The notes: generated by a model not told the origin, from the letters alone. Positions 7,401-15,527 are shown, numbered from the stretch's first letter. The stretch: 37,208 nt of DNA from an uncultured Bacillota bacterium (GCA_905205665.1 CAJLEF010000010.1:1-37208), one strand, 5' to 3'. A program made the numbers and translations.

Positions 7401-8288
7401 ATGAAACAGAACAAATTACCATTAATACTTCTCACTTTATGTACTTTTTTTATTTTTAAAAATAATTTACTTATCCAAAATGGCATCTTAACCAGCTGTC
7501 AACTTTTTATTACTAAACTCTTTCCTTCGTTATTTCCAATGATGATTTTAACAGATTTATTTTTGTATTTTGATTTACCTTATCTATTTGAAAAAAAACT
7601 TGGCTATTTTTTTCAGAAGTTTCTTCATATCTCTGCAAATGGCTTATTTATTTTTTTGATTTCTCTTTTTTCAGGAACTCCCACGAATGTTTATGCTTTA
7701 AAAAATCTTTATCTTGAGGAGAAAATTACTAAAAAAGAAGCCGAACATTTATTAAAATTTATTTTCTTTTCTAATCCATTATTTTTGTATACGATGCTAA
7801 CTTTGATATTTCCAAATGATTTAAAAACAACTTTTATTCTATTATTTTTACCTTATTTTGTTAATATTTTAATAGCTATTTTCTCAATTATTAAAGTTGA
7901 ACAAACAGAAAACATGATATTTAATTTTTCCAAAGAATCTTTAGGAAGTTATTTATCAAAAAGTATCAATAAAGCCATGAGCACTTTACTTCTCATTTTA
8001 GGTTGTGTTTGTCTTTTTTGTCTTTTAGATTCTTTTATAAATCCCTGGCATTTTCCTTTGCTTACAGGTACTTTGGAAATTTCTTCTGGTTTAAAGAGCT
8101 TAATTAGTTCTTCTATTTCTTTTGAGATAAAAAAGATTCTAGCCTATTTTTTTATAAGCTTTGGCGGATTATCCATTCATTTACAAGTAAAAGGAATATT
8201 AAGTGATACAGACATTTCTTATTTATCCTTTTTTAAAGGACGTTTATTAGAATTTGTGATTGGTTTTATTATTTTAATTTTTTTCTAA
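7401..8288 (+). CDS. ylbJ: Sporulation integral membrane protein YlbJ-like
   Basis: 295 residues, almost entirely hydrophobic, about eight membrane segments. The block FPSLFPMMILTDL, then FLISLFSGTPTNVYALKNLY and the gate-like FSNPLFLYTML are the YlbJ/SpoIIM-neighbour nucleoside-recognition (Gate-domain) fold seen in SpoVA-independent spore membrane proteins. Bacillus YlbJ is about 400 residues, so this is a shortened form lacking one or two membrane spans. YlbJ is SigE-controlled and needed for cortex formation and heat resistance. No Shine-Dalgarno precedes the ATG, and the SigE-like promoter ends 5 bases upstream, so the message may be leaderless. Divergent from ylbL. Confidence 0.82.
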   Translation: MKQNKLPLILLTLCTFFIFKNNLLIQNGILTSCQLFITKLFPSLFPMMILTDLFLYFDLPYLFEKKLGYFFQKFLHISANGLFIFLISLFSGTPTNVYALKNLYLEEKITKKEAEHLLKFIFFSNPLFLYTMLTLIFPNDLKTTFILLFLPYFVNILIAIFSIIKVEQTENMIFNFSKESLGSYLSKSINKAMSTLLLILGCVCLFCLLDSFINPWHFPLLTGTLEISSGLKSLISSSISFEIKKILAYFFISFGGLSIHLQVKGILSDTDISYLSFFKGRLLEFVIGFIILIFF

Positions 8289-8318
8289 AAAAAAGATTCT
8301 GGCTTAACTGCCAAAATC
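8287..8318 (-). terminator. Intrinsic terminator of the 818-aa/DUF1292 operon
   Basis: Minus-strand hairpin GATTTTGGC / GCCAGAATC (one mismatch; 8295-8318) followed by eight Ts (8287-8294). It sits at the convergent end of ylbJ. Confidence 0.75.
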
Positions 8319-8321
8319 GTT

Positions 8322-8591
8322 TTATGCTTCTTTTAATTCATCACTCATAGATGCATATAAATCATTTTTGATTTCTTTAAATTCTTCTTCATCTGTGATA
8401 GGATAAAGCATATCTGGTTCTAAATTATTATAAATGGATTGTTTCATTATTTTGATATTGTTAAATTTCAAATTTTCATTTTCATCTGTCTCAACTAATA
8501 AAAAATATTGTTGTTTGTTTTTAAATACAGTTGACGCGATTAAATAATCTGTTTTTTCTATTGTTAAAATATCATATAAATTATAATTCAT
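8322..8591 (-). CDS. DUF1292-like small acidic protein
   Basis: 89 residues from an ATG after AAGGAAGAGG. The layout, a short beta-strand region (YDILTIEKTDYLIASTVFKN, then KQQYFLLVETDE) ending with PITDEEEFKEIKNDL, is like DUF1292 (YrzB family) proteins, whose function is unknown. The ATG is 1 base after the stop of the 818-residue membrane protein, so the two are translationally coupled and probably act together. The assignment to DUF1292 is a pattern match, not an alignment. Confidence 0.65.
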   Translation of the reverse strand: MNYNLYDILTIEKTDYLIASTVFKNKQQYFLLVETDENENLKFNNIKIMKQSIYNNLEPDMLYPITDEEEFKEIKNDLYASMSDELKEA

Positions 8592-8592
8592 A

Positions 8593-11049
8593 CTATAAAC
8601 CTCTTCCTTGTGATAAAGAATCATTAATAATTTCTTGTAATTCACTTGTAGCATTTGATAAATCAATAGATTGTTCTAAGAACACGCCTGTATCAATACC
8701 ATTTTGGAAATAATCTTGTAGTCCTTCATTTGCCACAGCACAACGAGCTAGAATCACAGCCCCATTTTGAATTAAATCCTCGACTATTTCTTTAGCATTA
8801 GGATCATTATAATTAATCTCGACAATACTTCCATCTTTAAGTTGTAATTGAACACCAGTTGTTGTATAAATATCATTTTTAAACATAGGATTATATTCTA
8901 TAGAAGAATCATAATTACTGAATATTTTGGCATTATCTTTTAACGTGAATGTTTCACCAAATGGAGTGTTTGCTTTTTGAAAATTATCATCCAACATACT
9001 AGTATCATCTTTTAAAGCATTTGAAGAGGTAGCTGCTGATTCTAAATTTTCATTATTTTCCAAAGCCTCATCTATCGTTTTTACGACAACATCATTAACA
9101 TAATCATTCTGAGAATTATTATCTAAAGTATCAAAAGTGACACCGACATTTTGGGTTGGACTAGTTTTCACAGACATTCTTCCAAGACCAAAACCAACAC
9201 AGAACATAGCTCCTAAGCCCAAGCCTATTTGTACTGTTTTTTTCTTTAACTGTCTTTTAATTTTATCTAAATAATTAGCTTTTTTTACTTTCTCAACTAG
9301 AACCGGTAAAGTCTTTTTCTTTTCAATTTTTGAAATACGTTTCTTAATATTATTGAATAATTTTTCATACTTTTCATCAATTTTATAAGTATTTTCATCC
9401 ATTTGAACAGTTTTTTCATGTTCGATTTTACTATTCTTTATATCATCTAGTAAAGTATGATAATATATTATTTTTTCATCGTCTGTTAAAGAGGCAACAT
9501 ATTCTTCATCAATAGTGATATCTAAATCAGTATCTAAAGAACTTTCTTCATTAAGTTTTAACACATCTGAAACCTTTGTTAAAATATTTTCTTTATAATT
9601 TTCTAAGGTTTTTTTGACAGATTTAACAACAGCCCATTTCTCTGCTAATTGTTTTACATTAGTCTTTAAAACAGACACTAATTTATTTTCCATAGTTACT
9701 TGTACTTTTTCGCTATTATCTATATTATTTTCTGGCTCAACATTATCATTAGTTGTTATTTGTTCTTGGGCCAATTTTAAAGTTTCTTGTTTTAAATTTT
9801 GCTTTGCTTCAGATAAACCTTGATAACATTTCATTAGTAAACTTTCATCTTTTTTGTTTACAATATATGTTTCATCATCTAAAAGAACATTTACAGGATC
9901 TGTTACTGGAACTTCAGATAATTTAGTTAAAATATCAGAATAATAACTTACTTTTTCTTCATCGGTCATTTTTGAAAGAGCATTTACATCTAAGGCAAAA
10001 GACCAGTTTTCGGATAATCTTTTTTCTGCCTTTAACATTTTATTAATTTTTAAATAAAGTTCTTTGTATTCAATAGGAATTAATTTTCCCCCTATGTAAT
10101 CAACTACAATACCATGAGGAATATTTTCAATTTGTAAAAGAAGGGAACTTAAATATGCACGTTTTTGTGGCCCTTCCATTTTGGCAAGAAGATTTTCATC
10201 TAATTTTACAATAAGTTCATTATGTGTTCTTTTTTCAATATTTGCCTCAACTACTTTTAATTGTTTTAATAAATTGATATAAGATACTCTTCTACTTTTA
10301 GGAACTTCAAAGGCATTTTTATTAAAATTAAATCGCACTTTTGGACCTGGTAAATTTTCGATAACTTTAAGTTCGTTTAATATTTCTTCTTTTTGATGAA
10401 ATAAATTCATTAAATCACCATCTAAAATAGGTGTATTAAATTCGCTAATTTCAATATTTTCTTCAGCTTTTTGATCAAATAATTTATCATTTAAAAGATT
10501 TTGTAAATCTAAAATTTGATCATCTATAGCTTGTAAACTTTTTTGATAATCTATGAATTTATCAGCATTTTCTAATGAAAAAGTAACGCCATCATAAGGA
10601 TCAAAACGGGAACTATTCTCATCTAATGGTTCTGATATTAATTTCATTTTCGTAATAATATCTTTGCGGTCGTGATATAATTTTTTTAATTCTTCTAATT
10701 TAGAATTTAATGATTCACCTAACTTAAATTTGGATAATTTAGTTTCATAGTCACGCATTGTATTCACTATTTCAAATTCATATAACGCTCTTTCTTTCAA
10801 AAAAGTATCTAATTCTTTTAGATTAGCGTCTACCTGTTTTTTTAATTCTTCGTTGGAACTGTCTTTACGTAAAGCTTTTTGACTTATAATATATTTATTT
10901 CGTAAATCATCAATTATTTCATCTAACTCTGTTAATAAAGAAGTTAAATCATTAACATCTTTAAAATCATTATTAGCCGCGGTTAAATTTTTTTCTCTTT
11001 CAATTAATTTTTCTTCAAACTCATTAATGTAGTCTGTAACATTATTCAT
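8593..11049 (-). CDS. Large modular coiled-coil membrane protein, unrecognised
   Basis: 818 residues from the ATG after GCGAGGG; a 28-codon upstream extension lacks a Shine-Dalgarno. Residues 1-200 are charged coiled coil. About four copies of a ~60-residue module follow (near 211-265, 283-340, 353-412, 513-572); the best three share DEEKVSYYSDILTKL-, DDEKIIYYHTLLDDI- and PQKRAYLSSLLLQI-type helices followed by a V-x-Y-x-I strand and a helix. One membrane span (~605-625, IGLGLGAMFCVGFGLG) separates this from a C-terminal ~190-residue domain with acidic, Asn-rich linker. It has a strong SigA-type promoter, so it is probably vegetative. No known family recognised; a cell-envelope or cytoskeletal scaffold role is a guess. 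Confidence 0.85.
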   Translation of the reverse strand: MNNVTDYINEFEEKLIEREKNLTAANNDFKDVNDLTSLLTELDEIIDDLRNKYIISQKALRKDSSNEELKKQVDANLKELDTFLKERALYEFEIVNTMRDYETKLSKFKLGESLNSKLEELKKLYHDRKDIITKMKLISEPLDENSSRFDPYDGVTFSLENADKFIDYQKSLQAIDDQILDLQNLLNDKLFDQKAEENIEISEFNTPILDGDLMNLFHQKEEILNELKVIENLPGPKVRFNFNKNAFEVPKSRRVSYINLLKQLKVVEANIEKRTHNELIVKLDENLLAKMEGPQKRAYLSSLLLQIENIPHGIVVDYIGGKLIPIEYKELYLKINKMLKAEKRLSENWSFALDVNALSKMTDEEKVSYYSDILTKLSEVPVTDPVNVLLDDETYIVNKKDESLLMKCYQGLSEAKQNLKQETLKLAQEQITTNDNVEPENNIDNSEKVQVTMENKLVSVLKTNVKQLAEKWAVVKSVKKTLENYKENILTKVSDVLKLNEESSLDTDLDITIDEEYVASLTDDEKIIYYHTLLDDIKNSKIEHEKTVQMDENTYKIDEKYEKLFNNIKKRISKIEKKKTLPVLVEKVKKANYLDKIKRQLKKKTVQIGLGLGAMFCVGFGLGRMSVKTSPTQNVGVTFDTLDNNSQNDYVNDVVVKTIDEALENNENLESAATSSNALKDDTSMLDDNFQKANTPFGETFTLKDNAKIFSNYDSSIEYNPMFKNDIYTTTGVQLQLKDGSIVEINYNDPNAKEIVEDLIQNGAVILARCAVANEGLQDYFQNGIDTGVFLEQSIDLSNATSELQEIINDSLSQGRGL

Positions 11050-11071
11050 ATCAATCCCTCGCTTCTTTAAT

Positions 11072-11100
11072 ATTTTATCATTTCCATATTTAAAGGTCAA
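11072..11100 (-). promoter_or_regulatory. SigA-type promoter for the 818-aa membrane protein
   Basis: Reading minus: TTGACC (11095-11100), 17-base spacer, TAAAAT (11072-11077). Confidence 0.75.
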
Positions 11101-11146
11101 ATTAATTAAATTCAAGATATTAACACAGGCCAAAAATCATTTTTTC

Positions 11147-11155
11147 CATAACCTA
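11147..11155 (+). promoter_or_regulatory. Possible mother-cell -10 box (CATAACCTA) for the collagen-like gene
   Basis: Exact CATANNNTA, five bases before the GAAAGGAG Shine-Dalgarno. No AC dinucleotide at the expected -35 distance, which leaves room for an activator-dependent SigK promoter. Confidence 0.4.
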
Positions 11156-11174
11156 AAAGTGAAAGGAGATTTTT

Positions 11175-12371
11175 ATGAATAATAACAGTGATTATCAAAA
11201 AGCTTATAACTATATTAAAAATTACAATAAAAAAACTTTTTTGCAAGCTTGCTGTTGTAGTGCGCGTGGCACAATTGGACCCACAGGGCCTACCGGACCA
11301 CAGGGTCCGTCAACAATAACGGTCGGAACAACAACACAAGGATTACCCGGCTCTGTTCCTTCAGTTGTCAATGCTGGAACAAATGAAAATGCTATATTAA
11401 ACTTCGTAATTCCAGCCGGACCTACTGGACCTCAAGGGGAAATGGGACCTACTGGACCTACCGGACCTACTGGGCCACAAGGAATCCAAGGATTAGTTGG
11501 TAGTGTTGGACCTCAAGGGGAAACTGGTCCTACCGGACCTACTGGGCCTCAAGGAATTCAAGGGGTAGCTGGTAGTGTTGGACCTCAAGGGGAAATTGGG
11601 CCTACTGGACCTACTGGGCCTCAAGGAATCCAGGGATTAGCTGGTAGTGTTGGACCTCAAGGGGAAACTGGACCTACCGGACCTACTGGGCCTCAAGGAA
11701 TTCAAGGATTAGCTGGTAGTGTTGGACCTCAAGGGGAAACTGGCCCTACTGGACCCCAAGGAATCCAAGGATTAGCTGGTAGTGTTGGACCTCAAGGCGA
11801 AACTGGTCCTACCGGACCTACTGGACCCCAAGGAATCCAAGGATTAGCTGGTAGTGTTGGACCTCAAGGCGAAACTGGTCCTACCGGACCTACTGGACCC
11901 CAAGGAATCCAAGGATTAGCAGGTAGTGCTGGGCCTCAAGGGGAAACTGGTCCAACCGGACCTACGGGGCCTCAAGGAATTCAAGGATTAGCAGGTGGTG
12001 TTGGACCTCAAGGGGAAACTGGTCCTACCGGACCTACTGGACCTCAAGGGGAAACCGGTCCTACTGGTCCTACTGGTCCTACTGGACCTCAAGGAATTCA
12101 AGGATTAGCAGGTAGTGCTGGACCTCAAGGAGAAACTGGTCCTACCGGACCTACTGGGCCTCAAGGAATTCAAGGGGTAGCCGGTAGTACCGGTGCTCAA
12201 GGGGAAACTGGTCCTACTGGTCCTACTGGGCCTGCAATCACCTTAGCGATAGGTACTGTTACAACAGGAAATCCAGGAACTTCGGCTGCCGCAACTATAA
12301 GTGATTTAGGAAATAATTCTTATTCCCTTAATCTAACAATTCCACAAGGTCCAACCGGACCAGCTGCTTAA
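11175..12371 (+). CDS. Collagen-like (Gly-X-Y repeat) spore-surface protein
   Basis: 398 residues. N-terminal ~38 residues are Tyr/Asn/Lys-rich and end in a CCC cluster (LQACCCSARG); a short block with TITVGTTTQGLPG follows; then residues ~88-360 are uninterrupted Gly-X-Y repeats, mostly GPTGPTGPQ and GIQGLAGSVGPQGE; the C-terminus (ITLAIGTVTTGNPGT..., ending QGPTGPAA) is a short variant of the same beta block. It resembles BclA-type exosporium filament proteins, but lacks the globular TNF-like C-terminal domain. GC content is visibly higher than its neighbours, as Gly/Pro codons require. Clear GAAAGGAG Shine-Dalgarno. Spore-surface location is inferred from the family and the CATANNNTA box. 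Confidence 0.88.
   Translation: MNNNSDYQKAYNYIKNYNKKTFLQACCCSARGTIGPTGPTGPQGPSTITVGTTTQGLPGSVPSVVNAGTNENAILNFVIPAGPTGPQGEMGPTGPTGPTGPQGIQGLVGSVGPQGETGPTGPTGPQGIQGVAGSVGPQGEIGPTGPTGPQGIQGLAGSVGPQGETGPTGPTGPQGIQGLAGSVGPQGETGPTGPQGIQGLAGSVGPQGETGPTGPTGPQGIQGLAGSVGPQGETGPTGPTGPQGIQGLAGSAGPQGETGPTGPTGPQGIQGLAGGVGPQGETGPTGPTGPQGETGPTGPTGPTGPQGIQGLAGSAGPQGETGPTGPTGPQGIQGVAGSTGAQGETGPTGPTGPAITLAIGTVTTGNPGTSAAATISDLGNNSYSLNLTIPQGPTGPAA
11481..12206 (+). repeat. Ten tandem ~72-bp units encoding the collagen-like repeat
   Basis: Ten copies start with GIQG; most are 24 codons (GIQGLAGSVGPQGETGPTGP plus TGPQ). Copy 4 is 21 codons and copy 8 carries an extra GET GPT block, consistent with in-frame slippage or unequal recombination. 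Confidence 0.9.
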
Positions 12372-12412
12372 AATTTCCTTTCAATCCTTTATTCTCGTCT
12401 CAAACTTTAAAA

Positions 12413-12450
12413 AAGCAAAGAAAAATTTTTCATTTCTTTGCTTATTTTTT
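12413..12450 (+). terminator. Intrinsic terminator of the collagen-like gene
   Basis: 11-bp perfect stem AAGCAAAGAAA (12413-12423) / TTTCTTTGCTT (12433-12443) and a T-run; serves the convergent minus gene too, since its flanks are A/T-rich. Confidence 0.85.
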
Positions 12451-12874
12451 ATAAAAATTTTTTCAACTCATTATTATTTTGATGTTCTAATTCTAAGGTT
12501 TCCTCTAATATTTTTACTAATTTTTTATCTTTTTTATTATAATGATTTAAAAGTTCCTGCAATTGAATTAATCCCTTATTAGTTCCTTCCATCATTAATT
12601 TTGCTATTTTACTATCACTTTTATCAAATATTGTTTTCATTCCAACCATAAGTTCACTATTTAATTTTACAAATGGTCTTAACTCTTTATCAGTCACTTT
12701 ATAATGTTTACATAATTTTGACAGTTTACGTTTTAAAATAATATATTCTTTACGTTGAGATTTTATTTTTTTCTTTAATTCCTTTGTTTCAATTTGATTA
12801 TAAATTGCATCAATTCCAACAATTCCCATATCTACGTTTTGATACAATTTTAAAAGTATTTCTTTCTCGTCCAT
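12449..12874 (-). CDS. Ferritin-like four-helix protein, function unknown
   Basis: 141 residues from the ATG after ATGAGGT; the upstream 28 codons lack a Shine-Dalgarno. It is predicted to be four amphipathic helices (starting EILLKLYQNVDMGIVGID, LKKKIKSQRKEYIILKRKL, LNSELMVGMKTIFDKSDSKI and LVKILEETLELEHQNNNEL), a layout like DUF2383/ferritin-like proteins. The last helix has ExxH, but a complete di-iron ligand set is not obvious. It follows the degenerate RNase J by 67 bases, across that gene's terminator, so it is probably separately transcribed. Confidence 0.6.
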   Translation of the reverse strand: MDEKEILLKLYQNVDMGIVGIDAIYNQIETKELKKKIKSQRKEYIILKRKLSKLCKHYKVTDKELRPFVKLNSELMVGMKTIFDKSDSKIAKLMMEGTNKGLIQLQELLNHYNKKDKKLVKILEETLELEHQNNNELKKFL

Positions 12875-12927
12875 TTTTGATACCTCATTTCTTATACTTA
12901 TTATGGAGGTAATTTTATAAATTATAC

Positions 12928-12952
12928 AAAAAAGAAGTGCTTTACACTTCTT
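12928..12952 (-). terminator. Intrinsic terminator of the RNase J-like gene
   Basis: 8-bp stem AAGAAGTG/CACTTCTT (12932-12939 and 12945-12952) followed on minus by TTTTTT; it overlaps the last codons. Confidence 0.8.
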
Positions 12953-14576
12953 GGACAACAGCGATAATCATTGGTTTTGATTCAGTTTCTTCATAAAGAT
13001 AACTACTTAATTCAGAACGAATTTCTGTTTTGATAGTATTATAATCAATTTTACCATCAACAATATTACGAGTAATCACATCTTCACTAATTGTTTTAAT
13101 ATTATGAATAATATCTTTAGAATCCCTGACATAAATAAATCCTTTAGTAGTTACTTCTGGTCCTACCAAGATAGTCTTATCTTTTTTACTTAAAGTAGCT
13201 GTGATAAGAACAATACCATTTTCACTTAACATTTCTCTATCTTTAATAACTAATTCTCCGATGTCATCACTACTCTTACCATCGATTAAAACATCTTTAA
13301 TTTTAATATGTTCTTGTTTATCAACTAATTTACCATTTTCAAATAAAACAACATCACCATTTTGTTTTAATAAAATATTTTCTGCTGGAATACCAATTGC
13401 ATTGGCTAAATTAGCATTGTTAACTAAATATCTGTATTCTCCTTTAACAGGCATATAATATTTAGGATTAAGTAATTTTAACATTAACATTAAATCTTCT
13501 TGAGAAGCATGATGTAAAATTTTTTTATCTTTTGGTAAATTTACAATTTTACAACCAGCCATAGCAATATCATTTTCTAGTTTAACAATAACTTTTTCAT
13601 TTGAATCGTAACGAGGCTCAGCAAATAAAACAGCGTCTCCTTGTTTTAAAGTTATATATTTATCATAGCCATTCACTATTTTGTTAATAGCGGCATACGC
13701 ATTAGCTTTATCATCACAAATAAGTAAGATAGCATTATCGTCATTAACATTACTTAAATCACCAATTAATTCTTCTTGATAATTTAAATAACCATTTTCA
13801 TGAGCAAAACGTATAAAATTTTGAAGTTTTTTACCCATAATAACTATTTTACGATGACTGTTTCTAGCTCCATCAAAAATATCTTGAATGGTATATAAGT
13901 GTGTTGGCAAAACACTAAATAAAATACGATGGTCATATTTATTAATAACGTCTGCGAAAAAAGAGGCTAAACGATGGCTTGGGGAAGTATGTCCTGTTCT
14001 TTCAGAAAATGATGATTCGGCTAAAAGACATAAAACACCTTGTTTTCCAATGTAAGCAATTTTACCCAAATCCATGTCATAGTTATCTCGCATAAGAGGA
14101 TCTATGATAAAATCTCCTGTATAGCAAATAGAACCATATTTTGTATTTAAAGAATACATAACAGCTCCTGGTACACTGTGGCTAACAGAAACCGGGAAAA
14201 TAGAATTTTCACCAAAAGTTATTTTTTTATTTGGCTTAATTTCCACAATATTTTCTTCTTTAATTCCTAAATCCATTAAAACAAATTTAGTATAGTGAGT
14301 AGCATAAAATTTAATTCCTGGAACCGTTTTTAATAAATCTGAAGCAGCTCCCATATTTTCATAATGACCATGAGTAATAAAAACACCTTTTATTCTCTTT
14401 TTATTTTTTACTAAATAATCATAATCAGGAATAATATAGTCAATTCCATACATTAATCCTTCTGCATATTTTACTCCACAATCGAAGACAAAAATATCAT
14501 CATCAACCTCAACAACATAGGTATTTTTACCCATTTCGTCTAGTCCACCCAAACTAAAAATTCTTATTTTATCCAT
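12942..14576 (-). CDS. Degenerate RNase J paralogue (RNase J2-like)
   Basis: 544 residues with the full RNase J plan: metallo-beta-lactamase, beta-CASP (~200-360) and C-terminal domain (~450-544). Metal ligands are eroded: the HxHxDH motif reads HGHYENMG (Asp to Glu, His to Asn), and the motif HGEY of the active paralogue reads KGEY; the SHS and TGDF ligands remain. RNase J1 at 27891 in this window keeps all of them. This pattern, an active J1 and a weakened J2, is the arrangement of the Bacillus rnjA/rnjB pair, where J2 stabilises and modulates J1. Clear AAGGAAG Shine-Dalgarno and a SigA promoter at 14658-14686. A role as a J1 partner is inferred. Confidence 0.88.
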   Translation of the reverse strand: MDKIRIFSLGGLDEMGKNTYVVEVDDDIFVFDCGVKYAEGLMYGIDYIIPDYDYLVKNKKRIKGVFITHGHYENMGAASDLLKTVPGIKFYATHYTKFVLMDLGIKEENIVEIKPNKKITFGENSIFPVSVSHSVPGAVMYSLNTKYGSICYTGDFIIDPLMRDNYDMDLGKIAYIGKQGVLCLLAESSFSERTGHTSPSHRLASFFADVINKYDHRILFSVLPTHLYTIQDIFDGARNSHRKIVIMGKKLQNFIRFAHENGYLNYQEELIGDLSNVNDDNAILLICDDKANAYAAINKIVNGYDKYITLKQGDAVLFAEPRYDSNEKVIVKLENDIAMAGCKIVNLPKDKKILHHASQEDLMLMLKLLNPKYYMPVKGEYRYLVNNANLANAIGIPAENILLKQNGDVVLFENGKLVDKQEHIKIKDVLIDGKSSDDIGELVIKDREMLSENGIVLITATLSKKDKTILVGPEVTTKGFIYVRDSKDIIHNIKTISEDVITRNIVDGKIDYNTIKTEIRSELSSYLYEETESKPMIIAVVQEV

Positions 14577-14657
14577 AATAATCTTCCTTTCTTACATATA
14601 TATTAGATTTTCATTTTTTAAATTTAACAAAAAAAAGAACGTTTTGCTCGTGAAAAC

Positions 14658-14686
14658 ATTATATCAAATTAATCTTTGTTTGTAAA
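14658..14686 (-). promoter_or_regulatory. SigA-type promoter for the RNase J2-like gene
   Basis: Reading minus: TTTACA (14681-14686), 17-base spacer, TATAAT (14658-14663). Confidence 0.7.
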
Positions 14687-14702
14687 TGGGCGACAAAAAA
14701 GG

Positions 14703-14728
14703 AAAAAAGAACGCTTACGTGCGTTCTT
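14703..14728 (-). terminator. Intrinsic terminator of the SSB/deacetylase-like operon
   Basis: 8-bp stem AAGAACGC/GCGTTCTT (14707-14714 and 14721-14728) plus TTTTTT on minus; overlaps the final codons. Confidence 0.85.
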
Positions 14729-15488
14729 CACTAATCAAATCAGTTAAAGAGACAATTTTTAATCCCTTAAAATTAATTTCTTTAATTAAAACTTTTAAAC
14801 CACTTAAATCTAAATCATCTTCTAAATATAGAATATAACCTGCTTCTATTTTTTTATACTGACTCGGAAGATTATTTTTATTTATGGATACAGTTTCTTC
14901 TATTAAATTTTTCTTATATTTTAAACAAATATCTTGAAAGTTGTTTTTTACAAAACAGAGATTATTTTTTTCTTTTTTTAAAATCTTTTCGGTAGCTTCA
15001 TAGTTTTGTTTGTCAAAGTTTATCTTGGTACCCATATAATAATTATTAGCTGCCGTTTCTTTTGTAACTAAAATATTATAAGGAATACTCATCTCTGCTA
15101 AATAAGTAGCGAAGCTCACATTTTGAGTAATGAAAGCAACCGCTTTTTTCAAAGAATTTCCTTCTTTAATTATCTTTTGACTATTATTTTTTAAAGAAAT
15201 TTCTGGTTCCTTATTTTCATAAACAATATTATTTTCGGTAAAATAACCATAATTTTGCATTTTTTGAAAGCTTTTTTCAACGTCAATTTCCTTACCCATT
15301 AACCCGGGAATAATATAATCATCCTCGATGATGGCATTGACATAATCTTCTTTGTAATCATCTTTTAACGTTTCAATAGAAACATATAAAGGATCTTTCT
15401 GGTGCATAAACTCGGCTATCTTCTCCGTATAAAAAAAGCTAAAACATAAAAGACTTAATATTCCTAAATATTTTAAATGCTTAAACAT
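14715..15488 (-). CDS. Secreted/membrane polysaccharide deacetylase-like protein, catalytically degenerate
   Basis: 257 residues: N-terminal signal or anchor (~5-20, LGILSLLCFSFFY), then a domain whose order of strands fits the NodB-type fold (YIIPGLMGKEIDVEKSF..., AVAFITQN, GYILYLEDDLDLSGLKVLIKEINFKGLKIVSLTDLI at the end). The catalytic Asp-Asp and His-x3-His motifs of active deacetylases are not present, so it is probably a non-catalytic relative. It follows ssb by 37 bases with no terminator between. Its 42-base leader is nearly the same as that of the gene at 20808. The fold call is tentative. Confidence 0.55.
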   Translation of the reverse strand: MFKHLKYLGILSLLCFSFFYTEKIAEFMHQKDPLYVSIETLKDDYKEDYVNAIIEDDYIIPGLMGKEIDVEKSFQKMQNYGYFTENNIVYENKEPEISLKNNSQKIIKEGNSLKKAVAFITQNVSFATYLAEMSIPYNILVTKETAANNYYMGTKINFDKQNYEATEKILKKEKNNLCFVKNNFQDICLKYKKNLIEETVSINKNNLPSQYKKIEAGYILYLEDDLDLSGLKVLIKEINFKGLKIVSLTDLISEERT

Positions 15489-15527
15489 AGTATCACCTAA
15501 TAAAGTCTATGAAAAAAGAAAAAAATT
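15486..15527 (-). promoter_or_regulatory. Leader element shared with the gene at 20808
   Basis: This 42-base block matches 21243-21283 at all but 5 bases and one indel. Both have a T-tract, CATANNCTTTA, then TAGGTGA at Shine-Dalgarno distance from the ATG. Confidence 0.5.

Noticed and set aside
11481..12206. Regular repeats resembling a CRISPR array
   Set aside because: The units are contiguous, in frame and code for Gly-X-Y; there are no spacers or cas genes.
14637..14657. Hairpin GTTTT/AAAAC followed by T-run upstream of the RNase J2-like gene, as a leader terminator
   Set aside because: The predicted transcription start falls inside the hairpin, so the transcript would not contain the full stem; the stem is only 5 bp.
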